Positions 1 to 8,250 of a stretch of DNA of 64,000 bases are shown here, one piece after another. A model generated the notes under the pieces. That model searched no databases and was not told the origin of the DNA. It saw only the letters and a program-made list of their open reading frames with translations. The DNA comes from Deltaproteobacteria bacterium (lineage in GTDB: Bacteria; Desulfobacterota; Desulfobacteria; Desulfobacterales; Desulfobacteraceae): positions 43,038 to 107,037 of the forward strand of contig JAQIBP010000088.1 of NCBI GenBank assembly GCA_027858995.1, read 5' to 3'. The position numbers and the translations under genes are program-made. Position 1 is the stretch's first letter; every line of letters begins with the position of its first letter.

Positions 1-532
1 TTCAGCATATTTTGATGCCAGGTGGAAAGATCCGGGCAGCGAAAAAAAACTAAGCGGTTATGCTTTTTATGACAGATCCATCCATGGAGCATCACAGCTG
101 CTTTTAAAAGATAACAGAATAAATGTTGTTCTTAATGATGAAAATGCTCTGTTTCAAAAAGACCAATGCCCGGATGCTGCGCTTTACTGCGGCTGGTACA
201 GCCTGGCAAAATATATTGATGCTTTTAAATGGACAAAAGGCTCTGTGGGATATCATATTGCAAGTGCAGAATGCACAACTTTAAAAAGAGAACAAAGTCA
301 GGTCTGGTGTAAAAAAATGCTGGACAATGGAATTGCAGCAACCATAGGTCCTGTGGGAGAGCCCTATGTTCAGGCCTTTCCTGTACCTCGAATTTTCTTT
401 AATTTTCTCACAGAGGGTTATCTAACTCTTGCAGAATCATATATAATAAGCCTGCCCTATCTTTCATGGAAAATGGTTCTTGTGGGAGATCCTTTATACA
501 AACTGAACCTGGCTGGTTCATCAAAGCTGTAA
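1..532 (+). CDS. TIGR03790 family protein, C-terminal part
   Basis: Reading frame 2 is open from the window edge to the TAA at 530-532, so the 5' end lies outside. The visible residues include an ALYCGWYSLAKY stretch, a GYHIASAEC stretch, an IGPVGEPYV stretch and a terminal SWKMVLVGDPLY block. I associate this conserved C-terminal signature with the TIGR03790 family of uncharacterised, often exported bacterial proteins. An internal ATG at 245 would give only 95 residues and has no ribosome site; the homology runs upstream of it, so it is not the real start. Function is unknown. Confidence 0.7.
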   Translation, partial: SAYFDARWKDPGSEKKLSGYAFYDRSIHGASQLLLKDNRINVVLNDENALFQKDQCPDAALYCGWYSLAKYIDAFKWTKGSVGYHIASAECTTLKREQSQVWCKKMLDNGIAATIGPVGEPYVQAFPVPRIFFNFLTEGYLTLAESYIISLPYLSWKMVLVGDPLYKLNLAGSSKL

Positions 533-666
533 AACATAAAAACACCTCAAATCTTTATGACTATGGAAGCGCAGATTTATAGTTTGTATTTTTTTGCAGG
601 ACTTACTTTTAGTATTTTATATTTTTCTTCAAAATTGCACGCTTTGTCTCTTGCTGCCATTGAAAA

Positions 667-698
667 TTAAACAATATAAAGTTTGAATACATTGTTAA
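667..698. other. Inverted repeat upstream of the toxin-antitoxin pair
   Basis: TTAAACAAT is followed about 14 nt later by ATTGTTAA, giving an imperfect stem in AT-rich DNA just upstream of the mazEF promoter. There is no T-tract, so it is not an obvious terminator. It could be a second operator or chance. Confidence 0.3.
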
Positions 699-709
699 AC
701 TTTAATAAC

Positions 710-738
710 TTGACTTTATAGTTAGATGTAATTACAAT
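710..738 (+). promoter_or_regulatory. Sigma-70 type promoter of the mazEF pair
   Basis: TTGACT at 710-715 and TACAAT at 733-738 are separated by exactly 17 nt, a near-consensus housekeeping promoter about 40 nt upstream of the antitoxin start. Confidence 0.6.
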
Positions 739-744
739 AATTAC
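728..744. promoter_or_regulatory. Palindromic candidate operator over the -10 box
   Basis: GTAATT-ACAAT-AATTAC is a perfect 6-bp inverted repeat with a 5-nt centre that contains most of the -10 hexamer. MazE/AbrB-fold antitoxins commonly autorepress by binding such palindromes, so this is a plausible operator. The function is inferred from position only. Confidence 0.5.
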
Positions 745-776
745 ATAATGCTTATACAATTTCAGGAGAACTATCC

Positions 777-1049
777 ATGGAAAAACAAATGCGCATAAGG
801 GATATTAAAATCATTCCCATTGGAAATTCAAAAGGAGTCCGCATACCCAAAACACTTCTTCAAAAATATAATCTTACAGATTCAATTTTACTTGAAGAAA
901 CAAATGCAGGGCTGCTGCTTAGAACAAAAGACAGTGGCAAGCTTTCCTGGGCAAACACCTATAAAGCAATGGCCTCTGAAAAAGAGAACTGGAACGATTT
1001 TGATACTGTCATATTTGACGGCCTTGAAGAGGAAGATTTTGAATATTAA
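777..1049 (+). CDS. mazE: MazE/AbrB-fold antitoxin
   Basis: A 90-residue protein with a SpoVT/AbrB DNA-binding fold at its N-terminus (residues about 8-50, with the IGNSKGVRIP stretch typical of MazE-like swapped-hairpin dimers) and an acidic C-terminal tail that would wrap the toxin. AGGAG at 764-768 sets the ATG at 777. The next frame encodes a MazF-like toxin overlapping its last 11 bases, the usual antitoxin-first order. Expected role: neutralise MazF and repress its own promoter. Physiological target unknown. Confidence 0.85.
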   Translation: MEKQMRIRDIKIIPIGNSKGVRIPKTLLQKYNLTDSILLEETNAGLLLRTKDSGKLSWANTYKAMASEKENWNDFDTVIFDGLEEEDFEY

Positions 1050-1365
1050 AAGATATGAAATATATTTTGCAGATCTTAACCCGACAATTGGAAGTGAGAT
1101 AAAAAAAGTTCGTCCTGTTATTGTAATCAGTCAGAATGAAATGAATAAATACCTGGAAACCATTGTTGTATGTCCTTTAACTTCCAGATTACATCCACAG
1201 TGGAGAACCCGGCTTCAGATTAAATGTACAAATAAAAAAGCTGAAATAGCTGTTGATCAAATACGCACCATCAGTAAACAGAGATTGAAAAATAAAATAG
1301 ATTCTTTATCAGATGTAAAAGCTGCTCAGTTACGCAAACTTATAACTGATATGTATGGGGAGTAG
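1039..1365 (+). CDS. mazF: MazF/PemK-type mRNA interferase toxin
   Basis: I place the start at TTG 1039, preceded by a GAAGAGGAAG ribosome site and overlapping the antitoxin by 11 nt. This gives 108 residues, the normal MazF length. The protein begins MNIKRYEIYFADLNPTIGSE and continues KKVRPVIVIS, the classic PemK/MazF N-terminus whose Arg-Pro and downstream Thr-Ser (PLTSR) form the RNase site. A longer frame opening at 820 would read through the antitoxin in another frame and is not credible. Expected activity: ribosome-independent cleavage of mRNA at short motifs when the labile antitoxin is lost. Confidence 0.85.
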   Translation: MNIKRYEIYFADLNPTIGSEIKKVRPVIVISQNEMNKYLETIVVCPLTSRLHPQWRTRLQIKCTNKKAEIAVDQIRTISKQRLKNKIDSLSDVKAAQLRKLITDMYGE

Positions 1366-1503
1366 ATACTCTTCTCTGATCAAATTTCTTACAATCGGGT
1401 AGTTTATATCTTCTTGTAAAACTATCCATTTAATGGACCACAATCAATATTTTTTGTTAAAAACCATTTTTGGACAATAGTGATTCTCCATATAAAATCA
1501 CTT

Positions 1504-2321
1504 TTAATGTTGAGAGCGGAAAAATTTATCTTGCATTGTACTCATAAATTCCTGTGCCTCAAGTAATTGAAGAGGTGATAATTTTTTTTCAGATAATTCT
1601 CTAATTTCTTGAGCTAATTCCCTTTTTTTTGAAAAACCTGGGTCATAAACTGGATATGTAGCAGCCAAACCACACCAAATATAAGCAAATTTATAACTTT
1701 GTATAACTCCTATGCCGTCATAATACAACATCCCAAGACTAAATTGAGCATAATAACTCCCCTGTTTTGCTGAATTTCTCCACCAATATGCGGCTTTTAC
1801 ACGATCTCTTTGTGTTTCAATGCCATCATAATACATATTTCCAAGTTTATATTGTTCTAAATAGCTACCCTGTTGAGCGGCTTTTGTTAACCAATACAGA
1901 GCTCTGACATAATCCTTGGGTGTAGCACCATAACCATAATCCGAAGCATATGCACATGCAAGTTCACGCTGAGCATCAAGATTGCCCTGCCGAGCAGCTT
2001 TTGTTATCCAAAAAATAGCTTTTCCCTCGTCCTTCAAATTTTGATTATATGTTTGGCCAAGGATAAATTCATCATCTGCATTTCCTTGTCTTGCTGCTTT
2101 TGTTAACCAGTAAATAGCTTTTTTTTATTCTTACGAGCTCCATTCTGTCCATACAAGTATAGGTGTCCTACAATTGATTGCGAAAAAGCATCTCCTTGTT
2201 TTGCTAATTTTAATTGTTTTTTAAAAGAACTATCCAAAAAATAGTCCGCCCCCCGAGCATAAAAAATAATTAAAGATATAGAAAAGGCTATTAAAGTTGT
2301 AGTTATTAGAATCCTCTTCAT
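1504..2321 (-). pseudogene. Sel1-like repeat protein, frameshifted in an A8 run
   Basis: Two minus-strand frames (2321 to 2103, and 2037 to 1504) together make one protein: a signal or anchor helix, then Sel1/TPR-like repeats with alternating A-WxxxAAxQG and Y-LGxMYYDG patterns. The break lies in a run of eight A residues (T8 at 2119-2126 on the plus strand). Reading the run as nine A, or as after a -1 slip, joins KNKKK to AIYWLTKAARQG in the correct repeat register and gives about 270 residues. AAGGA lies 7 nt before the ATG at 2321, so I prefer it to the upstream ATG at 2348. Causes could be true decay, phase variation, programmed slippage or a base-calling error in the homopolymer. Sel1 proteins scaffold protein-protein contacts; no specific partner is visible. 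Confidence 0.7.
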
Positions 2322-2389
2322 TAATTTTTCCTTTTTGTATATTTCCATTCAACAAATTTTTTCACCGTTAACACCTGCTTAATTCCCTT

Positions 2390-2767
2390 TCAGACTTTAT
2401 CTGCTGACTTGTTCAGTATGTTCTTGATTTGTGCTTTAAATGCGTCATAAATAAACCATACACCTATAAATAAGATGGGAATTCCTATTATCATTGTTGA
2501 TGCGCCTATGCCAACAAGAATTAGGATAATACCTACACCGATTTTACCGATTTTTGTTTTCTCTAAGGGTTGCAAAGGTTCTGTATTGACAAGCTCAGAA
2601 GATTGTATGGTTTCTTGGTATTTGTAGATGCGCCAGCCTCTGTATGTAAAATATATTCCTATCGGAATCATAGGAATCCCGATCCCGATTCCAGCAGATA
2701 CCAAACCAACGCCACCAATAATGATTCCAAATAACAATATTCCGACTCCAAAAATTAAATGTTTCAC
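2390..2767 (-). CDS. Small glycine-rich membrane protein with two internal repeats
   Basis: About 125 residues with two similar hydrophobic hairpins (residues about 5-50 and 75-115). Each has the pattern GVGI-L-G--I-G-P---IG---Y, separated by a polar linker, suggesting an internal duplication and about four membrane segments. I choose GTG 2767 because GAGG sits 5 nt upstream; the alternative GTG at 2773 would directly abut that site. I do not recognise a named family. It lies among decaying genes, but its frame is intact. Confidence 0.55.
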   Translation of the reverse strand: MKHLIFGVGILLFGIIIGGVGLVSAGIGIGIPMIPIGIYFTYRGWRIYKYQETIQSSELVNTEPLQPLEKTKIGKIGVGIILILVGIGASTMIIGIPILFIGVWFIYDAFKAQIKNILNKSADKV

Positions 2768-2810
2768 TTTCACCTCAATTTACTAACGTTGTGTTATTCG
2801 ATCTAAAGGG

Positions 2811-2820
2811 GGGGGGGTGA
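2811..2820. repeat. Poly-G tract
   Basis: Ten consecutive G residues in an AT-rich spacer just downstream of the DUF4431-like frame. Such tracts are mutable, but no promoter or coding frame visibly depends on this one. Confidence 0.5.
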
Positions 2821-3270
2821 TTATTTTAATAGTTCTATATTTTTTACAGTTATTAATACTATAGTGAAATGGCGACTTGCAAACATATGATATAAGGAAC
2901 CATAGATTTTCACCTTTTTACCCAATAAGGATCTATATAAATCGTATTCATCTGATCCAACAAATACCAATTGCATTCTTTTGATTTAATACTCAGGAAT
3001 ATTGATTTCATCCGTATTTTTATTAATACAAATTTCATTATCAAGATGAATGATCCAATATTTTAGAGCTTCATCGCCTTTTTTGATACTTGAATAATTC
3101 GGTGGGCCTGCAAACGTTTCGGGCTGAATAATACCTGTAACTGAAATAATTTCAGGCTCATAAGCAAGACATTTTGAATTTGCCGTAACTTTGGAGTAAT
3201 TAAAAATACAAGCAAAAATTAAAATAAATAGAGCAATAGATATCTTCTTAGCAATAGATATCTTCTTCAT
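2821..3270 (-). pseudogene. Secreted DUF4431-like protein with in-frame stop
   Basis: The minus-strand frame from ATG 3270 encodes a signal peptide and then a Cys-containing mature part with GPPNYSSIKKGDE and WIIHLDNEIC stretches, which I associate with DUF4431 secreted proteins. It stops at TAA 2986-2988 after 94 residues. The same frame continues without another stop for 54 codons to TAA 2821-2823. That continuation contains KKVKIYGSLYHMFASRHFT, the kind of C-terminal beta segment expected to complete the domain. So the gene looks like a single nonsense mutant rather than a short protein. The signal peptide contains an 18-bp tandem duplication. Confidence 0.65.
3232..3267. repeat. 18-bp tandem duplication inside a signal peptide
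   Basis: Two adjacent copies of gcaatagatatcttctta differ at one base. They encode the repeated KKISIA in the DUF4431-like signal peptide. Confidence 0.8.
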
Positions 3271-3655
3271 TGATTACTTTATTTTGCTCCCTTTAACAAG
3301 TATAATCCCTACCATAATACGGTATTAACCAGTTTTAAATATTGATCAATAACGATGAAATATCACAACATATTATTTTTGTAAATAAGCATAAATATTT
3401 ATCTATAAGGCTTAAATTTTTTAAAATTCTTCCATTGAGTGCTTGCTACATCCGTTAATGGAAGTCAAGCTGCCTGGAACGGGGTATGTAAAATTTCTTA
3501 TGGTAAATATATAGAGATTAAAAAGGTTTTAGTTAAATTTTGATTGACCTTCCCCTCAATAAAATCAATACTATATACAAGCGGCACAGCAAATAATTGA
3601 TGGTTGGAAAAAGCAGGAAAGTTGAAAATCAGTCTGCAAAAACTTTATATTAATT
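3271..3655. other. Intergenic region before the ABC exporter
   Basis: This 385-bp AT-rich stretch has no convincing gene. It contains an 8-bp inverted repeat, CTTCCATT (3429-3436) with AATGGAAG (3457-3464). The exporter promoter presumably lies within it, but no promoter stands out clearly. Confidence 0.4.
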
Positions 3656-5383
3656 TTGAAACTCATCTATCCATATTTTAAAAAAAATCTAAATAAAATA
3701 CTTCTCGGTATTTTATGCATGATTATTGTTGATGCTGCACAGATAATTGTTCCCCAGATTATAAAAACTATAATTGATAATCTGACTACAGAATCTTTTG
3801 ACAGCAAAACACTCTTTTTCCAATGTCTTTTTATCCTTCTCCTTGGTCTTGCCATGGCAGGCTTGAGATATGGATGGCGTAATCTTCTCATGGGAAGTGC
3901 AAGAGATGTTGAAAAAAATATCAGAGATGATCTTTTCAGACGTGTCTTAAGCCTTGATATGGCATATCTTGATAAAGTCAAAACAGGCGATATCATGGCG
4001 CATGCCATAAGTGACATCAACCATATCAGGATGGCATTCGGGTTTGGATTGATTGTGTTTGTGGATATTATTCTGCTCGGTGGTGCCACCCTTGCCATCA
4101 TGGCCGCAACTAATCCAAAACTCACTGCCCTTGCCATGATTCCCATGCCCCTGCTGATCATTGTCACAAAAACTCTGGGGAAAAGAATGCATACATTCCA
4201 TACAAGTGCCCAGAAATCATTTTCCGTGTTGACCGAGCTTGTAAGGGAAAGTTTTTTTGGTATCCGCATAATAAAAGTATTTAATTTTGAAACTTTAACC
4301 GGAAAAAGAGTCAAGGAAGCTTCGACAGATTATTTTAAAAAAAACCTGAAACGGGCTTTTATTACAGCATTGCTAAAACCCCTGCTGGGCTTATTTTTCA
4401 ATTTATCCACACTGATAATCATATTTTATGGTGGTTTTCTTGTAATACAAAAAACTATCACGCCGGGTGAACTTGCAGCTTTTCTTCAATATCTCGGGAT
4501 TCTTGCATGGCCCATCATTGCCATTGGATGGATAACTAATCTGTTTCAAAGAGGAATGGCTTCCCTTCAAAGGGTTAATCTTCTCATTGATGCAAAACCA
4601 GATGTAACCTCTCCTGAAAACCCAAGCAGACTTTCAAAAATAAGGGGAGACACTGTTTTTAACAATGTCAGCTTTGCCTATGGAAAAAATCAATATGTGC
4701 TTAAAAATATAAACTTGAGGATACATAAAGGCAGCCGTATTGGAATTACAGGCCCGCCCGGCTCCGGGAAAACAACTCTTGTCCAGTTAATTCCAAGACT
4801 TTACAATCCAACAGAGGGAAAACTTTCCATAGATGGCATAAATATTAAAAATATTGATCTTGATTTTTTAAGAGAGAATATCGCTCTTATGACCCAGGAA
4901 GCATTTCTCTTTTCAGGTACAATCAGGGAGAATATTCTCATGGGCAGACAGCCTGAAAAAAAGCGTCTTGACCAGATTATACATGTCTGCAGTCTTAGCA
5001 CTACCCTGAAAAAAATGCCCAAAGGCCTTGATACTCTTGTCGGAGAACGTGGTGTTACACTGTCAGGAGGTCAGAAACAGAGAATTGCCCTTGCCCGCAC
5101 CCTTATAGAAGATAAACCCATTATTATCTTAGATGACCCCATAAGTCAGATGGATACTGACACTGCATCCAAAGTTATTCTCAGGATGAATCAAATGAAT
5201 CAAGATGCATGTTTAATAATTATCTCCCACAGAATTTCTGCACTTGCACCCTGTAACAAGATTTATATTATAAACAACGGTGAAATAGAGTCTTCCGGAA
5301 CCCACAAAGAACTAATTCAAAAGAGTAATTTTTATAAAAAATCCTATGAGGTTCAGCAGTCAAAAAGGGGTTATCATGTCTGA
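3656..5383 (+). CDS. ABC exporter half-transporter, degenerate-site subunit
   Basis: A 575-residue fused type IV exporter subunit: six-helix membrane domain (about residues 1-310) and a C-terminal ATPase. The Walker A (GPPGSGKTT, about 366), LSGGQ signature (about 469) and H-loop (SHRIS) are all present. The residue after the Walker B aspartate is Asp, not the catalytic Glu (ILDDP). That pattern marks the non-catalytic subunit of heterodimeric exporters such as BmrC/YheI. The start is TTG with only a weak ribosome site. The partner gene overlaps its end by 8 bp. The likely role is drug or lipid export; the substrate cannot be read from the sequence. Confidence 0.85.
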   Translation: MKLIYPYFKKNLNKILLGILCMIIVDAAQIIVPQIIKTIIDNLTTESFDSKTLFFQCLFILLLGLAMAGLRYGWRNLLMGSARDVEKNIRDDLFRRVLSLDMAYLDKVKTGDIMAHAISDINHIRMAFGFGLIVFVDIILLGGATLAIMAATNPKLTALAMIPMPLLIIVTKTLGKRMHTFHTSAQKSFSVLTELVRESFFGIRIIKVFNFETLTGKRVKEASTDYFKKNLKRAFITALLKPLLGLFFNLSTLIIIFYGGFLVIQKTITPGELAAFLQYLGILAWPIIAIGWITNLFQRGMASLQRVNLLIDAKPDVTSPENPSRLSKIRGDTVFNNVSFAYGKNQYVLKNINLRIHKGSRIGITGPPGSGKTTLVQLIPRLYNPTEGKLSIDGINIKNIDLDFLRENIALMTQEAFLFSGTIRENILMGRQPEKKRLDQIIHVCSLSTTLKKMPKGLDTLVGERGVTLSGGQKQRIALARTLIEDKPIIILDDPISQMDTDTASKVILRMNQMNQDACLIIISHRISALAPCNKIYIINNGEIESSGTHKELIQKSNFYKKSYEVQQSKRGYHV

Positions 5384-7169
5384 AAATCATTTAGAGGAGA
5401 GAGAAATAAAACTTGCTGACCTAAAACTTATAAAAGCTGTCTGGCCTTTTCTCAAACCCTATTTATGGATGCTTCTCTTTACAACTTTCCTGGTATTGAT
5501 TGTTACAGCTCTTGAACTTGTCATGCCCATTTTTATTCAAAAAGCTTTTGATCACTTTATTATCCCTGTTGCTGAAACAGAGGGTATCACTATCTTTGGC
5601 CTCTATATTGGATCTTTCAAAATCTTTTGTCTTATTTTCCTGACAATAATCATTATTGCATTTATAATTGATTTTTTTCAAAGCTTTTTCATGGAATACA
5701 CAGGCCAGAAAATTATTTTGAATTTAAGGTGTGAACTCTTCTCCCATATGGCTTTTTTACCTGTTGAATTTTATGATAAAAACTCCAGTGGACGCTTAGT
5801 ATCGAGGGTAACCAATGATATTGAAAATATGAATGAAATGTTCACATCCATCCTGATATTTATTTTTAAAGATCTTATGCTCATGACCGGCATTCTTGTG
5901 ATTTTATTTAACCTTGATATCAAACTTGCACTTTATCTCTCCTGCCTTGTACCTGTAATTATAGCAAGCATTGTATTCTTCTCAAAAGTTCTGCGGACAA
6001 CATTTAGAACTATCCGGCAAAAAATAGGTGAAATAAACCACAGTTTTTCTGAAGCTGTTACAGGTATCAAGATAATCCAGACAACATCAAGCAGCAGCAC
6101 ATTCATGAACAGATTTGAAACTCTTAATTTTGAACACTACACAGCAGCACTGTTTCAGATTAAAATATTTTCCATATTCATGCCCTTTATAGGCTTTCTC
6201 GGTATCGTAAGTACTGCCATGATTATCTGGACAGGAAGTTTTGCGGTTATTGAAAAATCCATGACCATTGGTGAACTTATTGCCTTTTTCACATATATGA
6301 AACTTTTTTTCCGACCCTTAAGGGATTTATCGGAAAAATTCAATTTTCTCCAGAGTGCACTTGCCTCGGCAGAACGTATTGTAACAATACTCAATCATGA
6401 CAAGGCAAGCTTGAGAACCGGGAAAATAGAAAATTATATTGATAAAATACACAGCCTTGAATTTGATAAAACTGATTTTTCTTATAAAAAAAATGAAAAA
6501 GTATTAAACAATATTTCCTTTTCTCTTAAGAGGGGAAAATCAATTGGAATTGTAGGGGAAACAGGGTCAGGCAAAAGTTCAATCATAAACCTGATCACAG
6601 GTTTTTATCAATTAGACAAAGGTAATATTCTTATTAATAATTTAGATCACAGCTCCATTAACATCAAAGATATAAGGGATAAAATCGCACTTGTCATGCA
6701 GGATCCTTTCCTTATTTCAGGCAAAATAAAAGATAATATTCAACCATCAAGATTAGATATGAAATCTGAAGCTCTTGAAAAGGCATTATATGATGCAAAC
6801 TGTGATTTTCTGTTTAATAAATTCTCAGGCATTGATACATTGATACAAGAGGGAGGCCGTCCCCTCTCCAGCGGTGAAAAACAGCTTGTCTGCATTGCAA
6901 GGGCATTTGCCTTTAATCCGGATTTGATTATTTTTGATGAGGCAACATCTTATATGGATTCACAATCTGAACAAAAGGTCCATAATGCCATGAAAAAACT
7001 TATGAGAGGGAGACTTGCCATTATCATTGCCCACAGACTCTCCACGGTGAAAAACTGTGACACCATTATTCTTTTAAGGGATGGTACAATAAAGGAGAGA
7101 GGATCACATCAGGAACTTGTTAAATTAAAGGGTGAGTATTATCATCTTTTAAAAAAAGAGCAGATCTGA
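5376..7169 (+). CDS. ABC exporter half-transporter, catalytic subunit
   Basis: A 597-residue partner of the preceding subunit with a membrane domain (about residues 25-330) and an ATPase: Walker A GETGSGKSS (about 394), Walker B IIFDEATS with the catalytic Glu, and H-loop AHRLS. Its signature motif is LSSGE rather than LSGGQ. In a heterodimer this altered signature completes the degenerate site with the first subunit's Asp, while this subunit's Glu pairs with the first subunit's good signature. ATG 5376 has AAAAGGGG upstream and overlaps the previous stop by 8 bp; the earlier in-frame ATG at 5346 lies deep in the upstream gene and is rejected. Confidence 0.85.
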   Translation: MSENHLEEREIKLADLKLIKAVWPFLKPYLWMLLFTTFLVLIVTALELVMPIFIQKAFDHFIIPVAETEGITIFGLYIGSFKIFCLIFLTIIIIAFIIDFFQSFFMEYTGQKIILNLRCELFSHMAFLPVEFYDKNSSGRLVSRVTNDIENMNEMFTSILIFIFKDLMLMTGILVILFNLDIKLALYLSCLVPVIIASIVFFSKVLRTTFRTIRQKIGEINHSFSEAVTGIKIIQTTSSSSTFMNRFETLNFEHYTAALFQIKIFSIFMPFIGFLGIVSTAMIIWTGSFAVIEKSMTIGELIAFFTYMKLFFRPLRDLSEKFNFLQSALASAERIVTILNHDKASLRTGKIENYIDKIHSLEFDKTDFSYKKNEKVLNNISFSLKRGKSIGIVGETGSGKSSIINLITGFYQLDKGNILINNLDHSSINIKDIRDKIALVMQDPFLISGKIKDNIQPSRLDMKSEALEKALYDANCDFLFNKFSGIDTLIQEGGRPLSSGEKQLVCIARAFAFNPDLIIFDEATSYMDSQSEQKVHNAMKKLMRGRLAIIIAHRLSTVKNCDTIILLRDGTIKERGSHQELVKLKGEYYHLLKKEQI

Positions 7170-7241
7170 TCAAATAAAGGTTGATATTTTGACATTAAAT
7201 TTTTCAGAATCAATCGTATTAAACAAGGATTGCATTGAGAG

Positions 7242-7340
7242 TCAGCCACAATATGTCCGCTCAGTGTGAATAGAATAATGTTTCAGTCTCATATAATCCT
7301 GAGTTTCATCAAGCAGACGTTTGTTATTTTTACTTGACAT
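7242..7340 (-). pseudogene. intI: Integron integrase (IntI) N-terminal stub
   Basis: A 32-codon minus-strand frame starts at ATG 7340 behind GAGG and reads MSSKNNKRLLDETQDYMRLK followed by HYSIHTERTYCG before TGA 7242. The LLDxxxDxxRLKHYSxxTExxY core is the characteristic start of integron integrases and their close XerC relatives (the SAM-like core-binding domain). Everything after the first helix is gone; the next gene downstream is the ABC operon end at 7169. Its orientation, opposite to the cassette-like genes at 7501-9572, is that of an integron. Confidence 0.65.
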
Positions 7341-7406
7341 ATATTCCTCTTCTCTGTTACTGAAATTTTGAGTGAAGTAAAAAATAAATTATCAAGTAGT
7401 TTATAC

Positions 7407-7440
7407 CTGATAATAACCAATTTTGCAGCTTATCAGGTCA
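7407..7440. other. Stem-loop between intI stub and first cassette gene
   Basis: ACCTGATAA and TTATCAGGT form a perfect 9-bp stem with a 16-nt loop. It lies where the attI or integrase-promoter region of an integron would be. No T-tract follows, so it is unlikely to be a terminator. Confidence 0.4.
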
Positions 7441-7454
7441 AACAACACTGTGAA

Positions 7455-7467
7455 TAAATGGTTAGCC
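7455..7467 (+). other. Possible attI-type recombination core
   Basis: TAAATGGTTAGCC ends in GTTAGCC, close to the GTTRRRY core where cassettes join attI, and lies 34 nt before the first cassette-like gene. The match is imperfect and is supported mainly by position. Confidence 0.3.
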
Positions 7468-7500
7468 TATTGAAATGAAAAGCAGCCAATTTTCAAAGAT

Positions 7501-8202
7501 ATGAAAACTAAAGAAACCAGAACAAATTTTATCAACAGAATGATGGGGCTAGATTTCAAAAGCATACAAGGAAAGTATTCTTTTTGTAATGATGAAAGAA
7601 GGCAGGTTCTTTTTAGTCTAGATTTGAAACATGGTGAAAATTCTGGTCTAATTCTTAGTCCAAATTGGTCCCAAAAGGGATATTCACATTCTATGAAGCA
7701 TATCGAGAAAATTTTGAATAATGGATATGACCTTCTAGTATACAAAACTAAATCTACAACAAAAAATGGGGTAACCAAAATAATAGAATATGAGCCCTTG
7801 TTGGAAAAAAGAAAATTAATTGTTGGAGAAGGCGGTAAATATCTAGCAGCCCCTACAAATATTTTTTTTACTGAAGAAATATCTGAAAGTGGTAAACATT
7901 ACTTCGAGGGCACTAAAAAGAATATAACAATCAATGCTTACGAAAGAAATTCAGAAGCTCGACAAGCATGCATTAATGCATTGGGATGTTTATGCAATAT
8001 TTGTGGGTTCGACTTTGAATCTGCCTATGGTGATAGAGGAAAAGGATTTATTCATGTTCATCACATAGTTCCTTTGTCAGAAATAAAAGGTGATTATAAA
8101 ATTAACCCCTTAAAAGACCTCATCACTGTTTGCCCTAATTGTCATGCAATGTTACATCGAAATGGCCATACAATTCCACCAGAAGAATTATTAATAAAAT
8201 AG
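7501..8202 (+). CDS. HNH endonuclease domain protein
   Basis: A 233-residue protein with an N-terminal region of unknown type (about 1-150) and a C-terminal HNH nuclease. The nuclease shows a CNIC pair, the HVHHIVPLSE core, the Asn in NPLKDL and the CPNCHAMLH zinc knuckle and catalytic end. This is the McrA-like HNH layout seen in restriction and other defence nucleases. No methyltransferase is nearby. The ATG has no strong Shine-Dalgarno, which is common for integron cassettes. It is followed by an attC-like site and preceded by an intI stub, so I read it as a captured cassette. The target DNA is unknown. Confidence 0.8.
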   Translation: MKTKETRTNFINRMMGLDFKSIQGKYSFCNDERRQVLFSLDLKHGENSGLILSPNWSQKGYSHSMKHIEKILNNGYDLLVYKTKSTTKNGVTKIIEYEPLLEKRKLIVGEGGKYLAAPTNIFFTEEISESGKHYFEGTKKNITINAYERNSEARQACINALGCLCNICGFDFESAYGDRGKGFIHVHHIVPLSEIKGDYKINPLKDLITVCPNCHAMLHRNGHTIPPEELLIK

Positions 8203-8250
8203 CCTTTCTTAAAAAATATTCCAAGAAAACGCTACACCTGAAACACCAAG

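Noticed and set aside
820-1038. Long frame giving a 181-residue MazF
   Set aside because: The first 73 codons overlap mazE in another frame with no MazF homology; TTG 1039 gives the normal length with a ribosome site.
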